In this document: in pieces, positions 8,048 through 17,383 of the stretch
How the letters are laid out: the number at the start of each line of letters is the position of its first letter
Numbering within the stretch: position 1 is the stretch's first letter
DNA from: UBA4416 sp036676295
GTDB taxonomy: Bacteria > Bacteroidota > Bacteroidia > B-17B0 > Aurantibacillaceae
NCBI GenBank assembly: GCA_036676295.1
Contig: JAKFDE010000031.1
Span: forward strand, 1-64,000
Direction of reading: 5' to 3'
DNA length: 64,000 nucleotides
The notes under the pieces: model-generated
What the model was told of the DNA's origin: nothing
Database searches by the model: none
Seen by the model: only the letters and a program-made list of their open reading frames with translations
Position numbers and translations under genes: made by a program

Positions 8048-9613
8048 TTATTTAGTCAATTCTACATTCATTTCTATTTCTGCCTGATAAGATGCCTTAT
8101 CGTAAATTTCAATATTTTTAGTAGACGTTTTAAAACCCGGAGCCTCAATACTCATCTGGTATTTTCCGGGAGGTAAAATTACTACAAACCTTCCGTTTGC
8201 CGGATTAGGTAAATAATTACCTACTAATTCCTTAGAGATATTATCATTTACCGAAATAAAAGCGTCAGTATAATTTACTGGGGAATCGTCTTTTCCTTTA
8301 AGCATTCCAATTACTACAGAATAATCTGATTCAACATCATTAAAACTTACACGGTAAATATCAAAATCGCCCTGACCGCCAGCTTTAGCGGTAGCGATAT
8401 AACCATATTTTCCGTTTTTAGATATACGGAAATTCATATCATCATCTGTTGTATTAATTGGGTATCCAATATTTTTTGGTTTAGAAAACGTATTGTTGGT
8501 TTCGTTGAAATTTGATTTAAAAATATCATAACCTCCCATACTAGTGTGGCCTTTAGATGAAAAATAGATTGTTTTACCATCCGGAGCTGTATTAGGGAAA
8601 TCTTCGTCAAATACCGTATTAATATCAGCTCCTGCATTTTGTGGCTCAGACCATTTTCCATTTGCCAATTTTCTGCAGATATAAATATCCGTTCCACCAA
8701 AACCACCTTTACGGTTACTGGCAAAAAATAAAATAGTTCCATCAGCTGAAATTGAGGCGGCAATTTCTTCTCCTCCTGAATTGATTTTTGCATCTAATTT
8801 TTCAGGTTTTGAAAACATACCTTCTGCATTCATTTTACTGATAAAAATATTTCCTTTACCTAAACCCTCCGGCATATACAATAGCATATTCTCACCGTTA
8901 GCGCTCAATCCAATCACTTCCATACCTGCATTACCTGCATTAATTGGTGCACCGATGGGCGAAGCTTTCATATATTCTCCATTAATTACTTTAGATACAT
9001 AAATGGAATTATTGTAAGTACCATTGGCTAATTTTTCGGCATTTCTTTCGGGGCGTTTCGTATTATATACTATAAACGATTCGTTAGAGGTTACAAATGG
9101 GTAATAATCGCTATACACAGAATTAATGTTTGTTCCTAAATTCTGAAAAACGACATCTACCGGAAACTTCATTAATTCTTTTGCATTGATGCAATGTTGT
9201 ATCTGTAGATCTGCATCTGCTAAATTATAAACAGTTCCCTTGGCTTCACTTTTAAATTTTTGAAACATCGTAATAGCATCATCAAAACGGTTAGCATAAT
9301 GATATGCACGTGCCAATAAATAATCGGCATTAGGATCATGTTTTTCTTTACGGGTTACAATTTCCAAATACGGAATTGCTTTTGCCTTGCTAACATTACT
9401 GTTCAAATAACAAACCCCAACATTATAATTATAAATTACATTTTTAGGATCTTGATTTAAAAGCTGTAAATAATCCACTAAAGCATCTTCGTAGTTACCA
9501 AGTTTCAATTTAGCAGCAGCTTCATCAGGATTAACTTTCGTTAAACCATCTTCCTGAGCCACTAAAAAATTGGCTAAACTTAAAAAAATCAAGAAAAAAA
9601 TAGATGTTTTCAT
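8048..9613 (-). CDS. Exported TPR / PD40 beta-propeller / carboxypeptidase-regulatory-like protein
   Basis: The protein has 521 residues and a signal peptide (MKTSIFFLIFLSLANFLVAQ). It has TPR-type helices (about 25-140), then several WD40-like PD40 propeller blades with repeated SANGENMLLYM, SADGTILFFASNRKGG and APDGKTIYFSSKG motifs (about 170-420). It ends in a beta-sandwich of the carboxypeptidase regulatory type (about 430-515, PPGKYQMSIEAPGFK). This matches the first three modules of PorE and related OmpA-family proteins of the type IX secretion/gliding machinery. The C-terminal OmpA peptidoglycan-binding domain is absent, and the stop comes directly after the third module. It probably acts in the periplasm; the partner is unknown. 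Confidence 0.85.
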   Translation of the reverse strand: MKTSIFFLIFLSLANFLVAQEDGLTKVNPDEAAAKLKLGNYEDALVDYLQLLNQDPKNVIYNYNVGVCYLNSNVSKAKAIPYLEIVTRKEKHDPNADYLLARAYHYANRFDDAITMFQKFKSEAKGTVYNLADADLQIQHCINAKELMKFPVDVVFQNLGTNINSVYSDYYPFVTSNESFIVYNTKRPERNAEKLANGTYNNSIYVSKVINGEYMKASPIGAPINAGNAGMEVIGLSANGENMLLYMPEGLGKGNIFISKMNAEGMFSKPEKLDAKINSGGEEIAASISADGTILFFASNRKGGFGGTDIYICRKLANGKWSEPQNAGADINTVFDEDFPNTAPDGKTIYFSSKGHTSMGGYDIFKSNFNETNNTFSKPKNIGYPINTTDDDMNFRISKNGKYGYIATAKAGGQGDFDIYRVSFNDVESDYSVVIGMLKGKDDSPVNYTDAFISVNDNISKELVGNYLPNPANGRFVVILPPGKYQMSIEAPGFKTSTKNIEIYDKASYQAEIEMNVELTK

Positions 9614-9711
9614 ATAATAAGGGTTTAATAGATGACTAATTTATACAATTTATGAGAATTGACATGATATTGTGAAAAACTGTTGAAATAGTTTAATAAT
9701 TAAGGCCAGCA

Positions 9712-9742
9712 TTTGCTTAATATTGATTACTAGGTATATTTC
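9712..9742 (+). promoter_or_regulatory. Promoter of the peptide-binding lipoprotein gene
   Basis: TTTG (9712-9715) is followed after 19 bases by TATATTTC (9735-9742). This matches the Bacteroidota promoter pattern with one mismatch in the -7 element. It ends 10 bases before the ATG at 9752. Confidence 0.5.
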
Positions 9743-9751
9743 AAAAGAACG

Positions 9752-11410
9752 ATGACTTCATATTTCAAAATAATTTGTTTACTGATTTTTATTATCAAAA
9801 TCACTACTTCCTGTAATAATTCAAATAAGGAGGCCGATAAACGTACGGTCTTTAATTATAATGAAATGGCAGGCGTTACCAGCTTAGATCCAGCCATGGC
9901 TAATAACCTGGAAAATATTTGGGCTGTAAATCAGTTGTTTAATGGATTAGTTCAAATGAATGACTCTTTACGCGTTATTCCTTGCATTGCCAAGCAATGG
10001 CAAATAAGTGAAGATGGATTAACCTACACCTTTAATTTAAGAAACGATGTGTTTTTTCATGATGATAAATGTTTTGAAAATGAAAAGGGAAGAAAAGTAA
10101 AGGCTAAGGATTTTGTTTATTCTTTTACCCGTTTGTTTGATGCCAGAGTAAGTAGTGCCATGTCTCTTTTAAATAACATCGATCGCACTGAAAAAACTAA
10201 TTACAAAGGCTTTGCGGCGCCCAACGACACCACTTTTATTATTTATTTAAAAGAGCCCTTCAGCGCATTTATAAGTGTTTTAACTATGAAATATTTTTCG
10301 GTACTACCTTTTGAAGCTGCTGATTTTTATAATCAGGATTTTAGAAGAAACCCTATTGGTACCGGCCCATTTAAATTCAAATTGTGGGAAGAAGGTACTA
10401 AACTGGTATTATTAAAAAACGAAAATTACTTTGAATATGAAGGCAGTACCAGATTACCTTACCTGGATGCCGTAACTATTTCTTTTGTAAAAGACAGAGA
10501 AACAGCCTTTATGGAGCTATTAAATGGAAAATATGACATGTTAAGCGGTGCTGATGCCTTTAACGCAAACGAAGTGCTTGATAAACAAGGGAATTTAAAA
10601 CCTATTTACGGTGAAAAATTCAATATGCAAAAACAAACATTTTTGAAAACCGACTACCTGGGTATATTAGTGGATGATAATCTTGATTTAGTAAAAAAAT
10701 CACCGTTAAGAATAAAAGCCTTGAGAAAAGCCATTAATTATGCTTTTGACAGAGAAAAAATGGTAAAATATTTCAGGAATAATATCGGTTATCCGGCAAC
10801 GGCAGGCTTTATTCCTAATGGTTTACCATCATTTAATGCCAATATTGTAAAAGGTTATACGTATAACCCCGAAAAAGTTCGCCAGTTATTAATTGAAGCC
10901 GGTTATCCGGAAGGAAAAGGATTACCTGAAATTACCTTACATACAACCGATAACTATTTAGAGCAAACCGAATTTATTCAAGCTCAGTTAGCAGAAAACA
11001 ACATTCATGTAAAGATCAGTGTTGATAAGCCTTCGGTACTAAGACAAGCCGTAGCAAGTTGTGAGTATAATTTATTTAAAAAATCGTGGGTTGGCGATTA
11101 TGCGGATGAGGAGAATTTTATGAGTTTATTTTACAGCAAAAACTTTGCTCCTGTTGGCTCTAACTACACACACTACAAAAACCCAGATTTTGATATTCTA
11201 TTTGAAAAAGTGATCAAAGAACAAAACCGTGAGGTTAAAAATGTGTTATACCAAAAAATGGATCAGATCTTAATTGATGATGCTCCGGTGGTGCCTTTAT
11301 ATTATGATCAGGTAATTCGTTTGGTTGGCAAAAATGTGAGTGGTTTAAGCACCAACCCTATGAATTTACTGAATTTGAAGTTGGTTAAAAAACAGCCTTC
11401 AAATAATTAA
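9752..11410 (+). CDS. ABC transporter substrate-binding lipoprotein, family 5 (peptide/OppA-like)
   Basis: The protein has 552 residues. The hydrophobic leader ends in a lipobox-like TTSC at residue 21, followed by NNSN, so it is probably an inner- or outer-membrane lipoprotein. The SBP_bac_5 fold is clear: LDPAMANNLENIWAVNQLFNGL, AKQWQISEDGLTYTFNLR, VKAKDFVYSFTRL and NPIGTGPFKFK are hallmark segments. Family members bind oligopeptides or similar solutes for an ABC importer. No permease or ATPase gene is adjacent, so the partner transporter lies elsewhere or it works alone. The MMPL transporter downstream has a 124-base gap and is probably independent. Confidence 0.9.
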   Translation: MTSYFKIICLLIFIIKITTSCNNSNKEADKRTVFNYNEMAGVTSLDPAMANNLENIWAVNQLFNGLVQMNDSLRVIPCIAKQWQISEDGLTYTFNLRNDVFFHDDKCFENEKGRKVKAKDFVYSFTRLFDARVSSAMSLLNNIDRTEKTNYKGFAAPNDTTFIIYLKEPFSAFISVLTMKYFSVLPFEAADFYNQDFRRNPIGTGPFKFKLWEEGTKLVLLKNENYFEYEGSTRLPYLDAVTISFVKDRETAFMELLNGKYDMLSGADAFNANEVLDKQGNLKPIYGEKFNMQKQTFLKTDYLGILVDDNLDLVKKSPLRIKALRKAINYAFDREKMVKYFRNNIGYPATAGFIPNGLPSFNANIVKGYTYNPEKVRQLLIEAGYPEGKGLPEITLHTTDNYLEQTEFIQAQLAENNIHVKISVDKPSVLRQAVASCEYNLFKKSWVGDYADEENFMSLFYSKNFAPVGSNYTHYKNPDFDILFEKVIKEQNREVKNVLYQKMDQILIDDAPVVPLYYDQVIRLVGKNVSGLSTNPMNLLNLKLVKKQPSNN

Positions 11411-11534
11411 AAAAGAGGTTTTTAACAAGTTTCAACTTTTGAAAGACTGTTTTCAATTTCTTTATATCTTAGCAGTCTTTACAATTACCCAAATCTTTAC
11501 TTTTTTGTGAGATTTTTTAAGAACGATACGAACC

Positions 11535-13895
11535 ATGTGGAAATACTTTGCCGGACTTTTATTACGAAATAAATTAGCATTTACTCTTGCTTTATTGGTT
11601 GTTTCTGGGTTTATGACCTACGAAACCTTAAAAATAGAACTCTCTTATGAGTTTGCTAAAATATTGCCGGATAATGACAGCTCTTATGTTGAATATCTGA
11701 AATTTAAAAAACAATTTGGTGAAGATGGTAATGTGATGGTAATTGGCTTTGAAGACAAAGACCTTTTTAAACTTGAAAAAATAAATGACTGGCAAAAACT
11801 AACTAACGATATAAAAAACATACAAGGCATTAAAGGTGTGATGTCTGTTACCTCCATTTTTAAAGTTGTAAAAAACGACAGCTTACAAAAATTTGAATTC
11901 CTTCCAATCATAGAAAAACCTCTGTCGAGCCAACAAGAAGTGGATGTGTTTAAAGAAGAGGTTTATAATTTACCTTTTTACAAAAACCTGATCTATAATA
12001 AAGAAACCGGTGCCAATTTAATGGCTATTACTTTTAATAAAACAGACCTAAACTCTAAACGACGTTTAACTATTGTAGATGATATTAAATTAGTAGCCGA
12101 AGTATTTGCTAAGAAACATAACGTACAGATGCACTATTCAGGGATGCCTTATATCCGTTCGGCATTTATGAAAAAAGTATCAAGCGAAATGGGCTTGTTT
12201 TTAGGCTTAGCGGTATTAGTAACAGCTATTGTATTGTGGGTGTTTTTCCGGTCATTTTCTTCTGTTATTTTTTCTGTTTTAGTTGTAGCGATTGGTGTAC
12301 TATGGTCTGTAGGCTTTTTAGAATTATTTGGGTATAAAATAACGGTGCTTACAGGGCTAATTCCACCATTGATTATGGTAATCGGTTTGCCAAATTGCGT
12401 GTTTTTAATTAATAAATACCATACTGAATTTGCTTTACATGGTAATAAAATCAAAGCCATTTCCAGAAGCATTCAAACCATTGGGGTGAGTTTATTTTTA
12501 GCCAACATTACTACTGCTATTGGCTTTGGTGTATTATACTTTACAAACAGTTCATTATTGGTTGAATTTGGTGTGGTATCAGCCATTAGTGTAATGGCTA
12601 CTTATTTCATTACGCTTATTTTGATACCGATCATTTTAAGCATGCTGCCTGAGCCAAAACAAAAACATTTAACTCACTTAGATGCTAAACGCATAAATAA
12701 AATACTAGATGTATTAGATGGTTGGATACAATACAAACGCAAAGCCATTTATATTACTATTACAGCCATTACCTTATTCTGTTTTTGGGGAATGAGCAAA
12801 ATGAATGTGGTAGGATATGTTGTGGATGATCTTCCGCAAAAAGATCCTATTTATACTGACTTGAAATATTTTGAGAAAAACTTCAAAGGTGTTTTACCTT
12901 TTGAAATATCTATTGATACTAAAAAAGAAAATGGCGTGTTTGCAAATAATGCCAAAACAATTTACAAGATACAAGCCATGCAGCGCGTCTTTGCAAAAGA
13001 CAGCGTATTTTCTAAACCATTATCTATTGTTGAAGCTATTAAATACACTAATCAGGCATACAATGATGGAAATCCGAAATATTACAAATTACCATCTATT
13101 GATGATCTGAAAACATTATCAGAATATAACGAAACTGTAAAAGGTAAAAATCAAAACAATGTTTTAAATACATTTATTGATAGTACTAAGCGTATTACGC
13201 GTGTGAGTTTTCAGGTAGCCGATATTGGGTCGAAAAAAATGAAGGCTCTGGTAGATTCTTTAAGGCCAAAAATTGATTCGATTTTTAACCCTAAAGATTA
13301 TAAAGTAACCTTAACAGGCCATAGCTTAGTATTTTTAAAGAACAATGATTATTTATTATCAAACTTATATGAAAGTTTATTGATTGAAATTATTTTAATT
13401 GCTATTGTTGGAATGGCCCTGTTCCGTTCGGTTAGAATTATTTTGTTATCTAAACTACCATGTTTAATTCCACTAGTAATTACAGCGGGTGTGATGGGTT
13501 TTTTAGACATTCGCTTTAAACCATCAACCATTTTAATTTTCAGTATAGCCTTTGGTATAGCCTCCGATGGAACAGTCTATTTTTTAACGAAGTACCGACA
13601 AGAACTTAAAAAAGGATTGTTAGCTCCGGCTGCTATTTCTATCGCTGTAAGAGAAACCGGTTTGAGCATGGTTTACACTAACATTATTTTATTCTTCGGA
13701 TTCATTATTTTTGCGGCTTCAAGTTTTGGTGGCACCGTGGCGATGGGTATTTTAGTATCCTTAACGCTCATTGTATCAATGTGTACTAACTTAATTTTGT
13801 TACCGGCTATCTTATTATCCATTGATAGTCGTAATACTAAAAAAGCTATGTTAGAAGAGCCTTTGATTGATATTGAAGAAGCGTTAGAGGAGTAG
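11535..13895 (+). CDS. MMPL/RND superfamily transporter
   Basis: The protein has 786 residues and two repeated halves. Each half has one N-terminal transmembrane helix, a large periplasmic loop and a block of five more helices (for example VLVTAIVLWVFF near residue 230 and IILIAIVGMALFRS near residue 620). Conserved RND/MMPL segments include GLIPPLIMVIGLPNCVFLINKY in the first half and FGIASDGTVYFLTKY in the second. Such proteins use the proton gradient to export lipids or other hydrophobic molecules across the inner membrane, as in the HAE3/HpnN-like branch. No membrane-fusion or TolC-like partner gene is nearby, in keeping with that branch. The substrate cannot be inferred. Confidence 0.9.
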   Translation: MWKYFAGLLLRNKLAFTLALLVVSGFMTYETLKIELSYEFAKILPDNDSSYVEYLKFKKQFGEDGNVMVIGFEDKDLFKLEKINDWQKLTNDIKNIQGIKGVMSVTSIFKVVKNDSLQKFEFLPIIEKPLSSQQEVDVFKEEVYNLPFYKNLIYNKETGANLMAITFNKTDLNSKRRLTIVDDIKLVAEVFAKKHNVQMHYSGMPYIRSAFMKKVSSEMGLFLGLAVLVTAIVLWVFFRSFSSVIFSVLVVAIGVLWSVGFLELFGYKITVLTGLIPPLIMVIGLPNCVFLINKYHTEFALHGNKIKAISRSIQTIGVSLFLANITTAIGFGVLYFTNSSLLVEFGVVSAISVMATYFITLILIPIILSMLPEPKQKHLTHLDAKRINKILDVLDGWIQYKRKAIYITITAITLFCFWGMSKMNVVGYVVDDLPQKDPIYTDLKYFEKNFKGVLPFEISIDTKKENGVFANNAKTIYKIQAMQRVFAKDSVFSKPLSIVEAIKYTNQAYNDGNPKYYKLPSIDDLKTLSEYNETVKGKNQNNVLNTFIDSTKRITRVSFQVADIGSKKMKALVDSLRPKIDSIFNPKDYKVTLTGHSLVFLKNNDYLLSNLYESLLIEIILIAIVGMALFRSVRIILLSKLPCLIPLVITAGVMGFLDIRFKPSTILIFSIAFGIASDGTVYFLTKYRQELKKGLLAPAAISIAVRETGLSMVYTNIILFFGFIIFAASSFGGTVAMGILVSLTLIVSMCTNLILLPAILLSIDSRNTKKAMLEEPLIDIEEALEE

Positions 13896-13905
13896 AAATA
13901 GTATT

Positions 13906-13989
13906 CTACCTGAACTGATTCAACCATTCTTCAGCATCCGCAACATTTCTGAAAATGAGTTGGAACAAAGGGTTTATAAATTTTACTAA
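13906..13989 (-). pseudogene. Relic C-terminus of a STAS/SpoIIAA-like gene
   Basis: Read on the minus strand, an open stretch of about 27 codons ends with FRNVADAEEWLNQFR and a TAG stop. It has no start codon, and a TGA closes its upstream side. The pattern (aromatic-N-x-x-E-A-x-x-W-L) is the same as the C-terminal helix of the intact STAS-like protein at 14087 (RLFDNEVEAVKWLKPYVK). It looks like the last remains of a paralogue in the opposite orientation. It could also be a chance match, as only one short motif is preserved. Confidence 0.4.
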
Positions 13990-14086
13990 TCAATTATTAG
14001 CTTAAGATATTTCACAAAGTTAAAGCTCAAAAAGTATAATTCTTTTCTAATCTTGCTGAGCTTACATAAATTATTTCTTTATATTT

Positions 14087-14488
14087 ATGGTAATGACAAC
14101 GATACCCGAAAATGCCATTGAGGTTACCTGTTTTCACACCTGGAAAGGTGAGGATGGCATTGTTCGTACCAAAATAAAACCAGGCTCAGAGGTAACAGTT
14201 GAATATGCGCGCGAAAATTCAGCAGCGGTTAACTCACTATTTACCGGAAAAAAATTCCCATTATTAATTGATTCAAGAGGCATCAAATCCATGACAAGAG
14301 ATGCCAGAAATCAATTTACAACCAAAGGCAGAGAAACAAATACACTAGCCTTTGCCATTATAATAGATTCTCCTTTAAGCAGAGTGATTGGTAATTTTTT
14401 TATGGGCATTAATAAACCCGCCGTGCCTACCCGTTTATTCGACAATGAAGTTGAAGCGGTAAAGTGGTTAAAACCCTATGTAAAATAG
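14087..14488 (+). CDS. STAS/SpoIIAA-like small protein
   Basis: The protein has 133 residues and no signal peptide. The alternating beta/alpha pattern, the central strand FPLLIDSRGIKSMTRDAR and the closing helix (EVEAVKWLKPYV) fit the STAS-like (SpoIIAA-like) family common in Bacteroidota, where its role is mostly unknown. Four bases separate its stop from the start of a histidine kinase, so the two are almost certainly co-transcribed and may act in one signalling path. An alternative ATG lies two codons in (14093). A possible relic of a paralogue lies just upstream on the other strand. Confidence 0.75.
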   Translation: MVMTTIPENAIEVTCFHTWKGEDGIVRTKIKPGSEVTVEYARENSAAVNSLFTGKKFPLLIDSRGIKSMTRDARNQFTTKGRETNTLAFAIIIDSPLSRVIGNFFMGINKPAVPTRLFDNEVEAVKWLKPYVK

Positions 14489-14492
14489 CTAC

Positions 14493-15275
14493 ATGACTAA
14501 CTTAAAGGAAACATATTCTCACAAAAGAGCCAATGAAATATTGGAAGTAGTGATGAATTATGCACGCCTTGAATTTCAAAATAAAATTGAGATCAGCGAA
14601 AAAGATGATGTGTTTGATGCTATTTCTGCCGGAGTAAACATGTTAGGCGAAGAGTTGGAAAGCTCAACCATTTCCTTAAAAGAAAAAGAACATTTACTAA
14701 AAGAAATTCATCATCGGGTAAAAAATAATTTACAGATCATTTCCAGTTTACTAAACCTTCAATCTGAAAATGCCGGAGATGAAAAATTCTTAGCCATGAT
14801 CAGGGAAAGTAAAAACCGAATCATGTCCATGGCTTTGATCCATGAAATGCTTTACGTTACCAAAGATCTAAGTCAAATCAATGTACACAATTACATTACC
14901 AAATTATGTAATAGTGTATACCAATCTTTTTATACAAAAGACTGCTCAATTATGTTTGAGTATGATATTGATGAATCTCTGTTTTTTGAAATAGATAATA
15001 TGATACCTGTAGGTTTAATTGTCAACGAAATTATTAGTAACTCATTAAAATATGCCTTTCCTGATAAAAAAGGCGTTATTTCTGTAAGCTTTTCAAAAAA
15101 TAACGATAAATACATTTTAACTGCGCACGATAATGGTGTAGGTATTCCTGAAAACTTCGACCATAAAACATCTAAAAGCCTGGGCATGCAGCTCATTCAT
15201 ATGTTATCAGAGCAACTAGATGGCGAACTATTGGTAGACTCTAAAAAGGGCGCCAAATATAAATTGTGTTTTTAA
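14493..15275 (+). CDS. Sensor histidine kinase, HisKA_2 type
   Basis: The protein has 260 residues and no membrane segment, so it is cytosolic. The dimerisation/phosphorylation box EIHHRVKNNLQ (His at 73/74) is that of the HisKA_2 group. The ATPase domain has an N box (NEIISNSLKYAF, about 178), a G1 box (DNGVGIP, about 212) and a G2-like SLGMQLI. The first 60 residues form a helical region, not a recognisable PAS or GAF sensor. No response regulator lies in the window. The STAS-like protein four bases upstream is the only candidate partner here, which would echo the kinase/STAS partner-switch theme, but this is inference. Confidence 0.88.
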   Translation: MTNLKETYSHKRANEILEVVMNYARLEFQNKIEISEKDDVFDAISAGVNMLGEELESSTISLKEKEHLLKEIHHRVKNNLQIISSLLNLQSENAGDEKFLAMIRESKNRIMSMALIHEMLYVTKDLSQINVHNYITKLCNSVYQSFYTKDCSIMFEYDIDESLFFEIDNMIPVGLIVNEIISNSLKYAFPDKKGVISVSFSKNNDKYILTAHDNGVGIPENFDHKTSKSLGMQLIHMLSEQLDGELLVDSKKGAKYKLCF

Positions 15276-15358
15276 TAGAAATCGATCTGTTAAAGTATCA
15301 TCTTTTAATCTCAAAATTTCATTTTTTATATATAATTTCACGGTTTATTATTTAAACA

Positions 15359-16750
15359 ATGAAACCATCCATACCTAAGGGCACACGAGATTTTGGACCT
15401 GCAGAAATGCAAAAGCGTGAATATATTTTCAATATCATTAAAACCAATTTTAAATTATTTGGTTACATGCCTTTGGAAACACCAAGTATGGAAAACATTA
15501 CTACCCTTACCGGAAAATATGGTGAAGAAGGTGATCAGTTAATTTTTAAAATTTTAAATTCGCGCATACACGAGAGCAATAAAAAAGAAGAATTAAAAAA
15601 GGAGTTCGATCTATCGCTTGAAAAATCACGTAACTCAGAACTATTAACAGAAAAAGCTTTACGTTACGACCTAACAGTTCCTTTTGCCCGTTACGTGGTA
15701 ATGAACCATCATTCGTTAACCTATCCATTTAAACGCTACCAAATACAACCGGTTTGGCGTGCTGATAAGCCACAAAAAGGAAGATATAGAGAATTTTATC
15801 AATGCGATGCCGATGTGATCGGCTCTAATTCATTGATCAACGAGCTGGAATTATTAGCGATGATGGATAAATCATTTGCTGAATTAAACATTCCTGTATT
15901 AATTAAATTCAATAATAGAAAAGTATTAAGCGGTATTGCCGAAGTTTTAAATGCCAGTGATAAGATCATTGATATTACCGTAGCTATTGATAAGCTTGAT
16001 AAAATTGGCAAAGAAGGTGTTGTTAAAGAATTACAAGACAAAGGAATTAATGAAACGGCGATAAAACAATTAGAACCACTCATTGATCTATCAGGCGCTA
16101 ACACAGATAAAGTAACTGTTTTAAAAACATTTTTAGCTGCAAGCGAAATTGGCAAAAAAGGAATTGAAGAAATTGAATTCTTATTAAATCATTTATCGAC
16201 CATTGCTATTAAGCATGTAACTGTAGAATTAGATATTACTTTAGCTCGCGGTTTAAATTATTACACCGGAACTATTTTTGAAGCCAAGGCAAATGCAGGA
16301 ACGTTTACACCAAGTATTTTAGGAGGTGGTCGTTATGATGATTTAACCGGTATTTTTGGTTTAAAAGGATTGTCAGGTGTTGGTATATCATTTGGTATTG
16401 ACCGCATTTATGATGTGATGCATGAATTGAATTTATTCCAGGAATCCATCAACAAAGTTTCTACTACTAAATTATTACTCACTAATTTTGGTGAAAGCGA
16501 ACAAATACATTGCATTGGTTTAGCCGCTAAATTAAGAGCCAATGGTATTAATACCGAAATTTATCCGGATAATGCCAAAATGAAAAAGCAATTTGAGTAT
16601 GCTGATAAAAAACAGATTCCGTTTGTAGCAGTAATTGGTAGTAATGAAATTGCCAACAATACCGTGATGTTAAAAAACATGACATCAGGCGCTCAGGAAG
16701 AAGTAAATTTTGAAGCGTTGTTGATACGAATGAAAAGCGTAAAAGACTAA
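15359..16750 (+). CDS. hisS: Histidine--tRNA ligase
   Basis: The protein has 463 residues. Class II motif 1 region (PFKRYQIQPVWRADKP), motif 2 (GRYREFYQCDADVIG), the histidine loop LARGLNYYTGTIFE, and motif 3 (GGGRYDDLTG ... GVGISFGIDRI) are all present, followed by the anticodon-binding domain. The N-terminal PKGTRDFGPAEM confirms the start. It attaches histidine to tRNA-His. It is convergent with a small membrane protein gene whose stop codon overlaps its own stop by 3 bases. Confidence 0.97.
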   Translation: MKPSIPKGTRDFGPAEMQKREYIFNIIKTNFKLFGYMPLETPSMENITTLTGKYGEEGDQLIFKILNSRIHESNKKEELKKEFDLSLEKSRNSELLTEKALRYDLTVPFARYVVMNHHSLTYPFKRYQIQPVWRADKPQKGRYREFYQCDADVIGSNSLINELELLAMMDKSFAELNIPVLIKFNNRKVLSGIAEVLNASDKIIDITVAIDKLDKIGKEGVVKELQDKGINETAIKQLEPLIDLSGANTDKVTVLKTFLAASEIGKKGIEEIEFLLNHLSTIAIKHVTVELDITLARGLNYYTGTIFEAKANAGTFTPSILGGGRYDDLTGIFGLKGLSGVGISFGIDRIYDVMHELNLFQESINKVSTTKLLLTNFGESEQIHCIGLAAKLRANGINTEIYPDNAKMKKQFEYADKKQIPFVAVIGSNEIANNTVMLKNMTSGAQEEVNFEALLIRMKSVKD

Positions 16751-16908
16751 TTAAATAAAGTGTAATATATAATTGCCCAAATTCCGAAAAAGAAAAGCCC
16801 TAAGTATAATTCGTTAAGGTGTTTTTTGAGGTCTTTTTTAATAATTAATCTATATAAGATCCATATTAAAAAAGAAACTAATAAAAATGGTATTACAATT
16901 GCTCTCAT
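16747..16908 (-). CDS. Small membrane protein, 53 residues
   Basis: An ATG at 16908 opens a 53-codon frame ending in TAG at 16749-16747. It has two hydrophobic helices: residues 3-23 (IVIPFLLVSFLIWILYRLII) and about 35-52 (LYLGLFFFGIWAIIYYTLF). They are separated by a basic, polar loop (KKDLKKHLNE). This is a typical small two-helix inner-membrane protein. It fills an otherwise unexplained gap, begins 11 bases after the GNAT gene stop in the same direction, and its stop overlaps the hisS stop. Function is unknown, and I recognise no family. Confidence 0.7.
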   Translation of the reverse strand: MRAIVIPFLLVSFLIWILYRLIIKKDLKKHLNELYLGLFFFGIWAIIYYTLFN

Positions 16909-16918
16909 CGTGATGTGT

Positions 16919-17383
16919 TTATATTAACTCCATCTGGTATAGATCCAAGCCTTTTGCCCAATGGTCTTTTTCGTAAAACACAGTTTTAAAACCATACTTT
17001 TCAAAAAACGGAAATGTATGTTGAGTGGTACCTAAAGCAATTTTTACCCCGGGAAATATTTTTTTAGCTTGTTCGATACGATGCAATAATAAAACTTTAC
17101 CCAAACCTTGTTTGTGTAGTTTGTTATCTACCATTCCCCAGGTCATAATAACATGTGGCTCGTTGGTATAAGGAGTGGGTTTATTTAACGCAATACCGCC
17201 ACAGCCAACAATTTCATCGTGATTAAATACAATGGAATAAGGTCCTCTTTCTGTAACGTCTCTTTCTAAAAAGGCTGAAAATAAAGGCAATTCTTCATCC
17301 GCAAAATACAAAGGCATATTACTTTTAAATATCTCTATTAAAGTAGCTTTGTATTCGGGAGAATATGGTTTAATTGTTATCAA
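16919..17383 (-). CDS. GNAT family N-acetyltransferase
   Basis: The protein has 154 residues and the GNAT fold: N-terminal IKPYSPEYKATLIEIF, the acetyl-CoA loop with LHKQGLGKVLLLHRIEQA, and the closing FFEKYGFKTVF strand. Family members move an acetyl group from acetyl-CoA to an amine; the substrate is not evident. Its start overlaps the end of gatC by 14 bases, so it is probably translated from the same leftward message as plsC and gatC. Confidence 0.85.
   Translation of the reverse strand: MITIKPYSPEYKATLIEIFKSNMPLYFADEELPLFSAFLERDVTERGPYSIVFNHDEIVGCGGIALNKPTPYTNEPHVIMTWGMVDNKLHKQGLGKVLLLHRIEQAKKIFPGVKIALGTTQHTFPFFEKYGFKTVFYEKDHWAKGLDLYQMELI

Noticed and set aside
8434..8793. A 119-codon minus-strand open frame overlapping the TPR/propeller gene
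   Set aside because: It lies in another frame of a gene with a continuous signal-peptide-to-stop reading, and its composition shows no domain.
13673..13927. Minus-strand open frame over the end of the MMPL gene
   Set aside because: It runs antisense to conserved membrane helices; only the short relic at 13906-13989, in a different frame, resembles a real protein.
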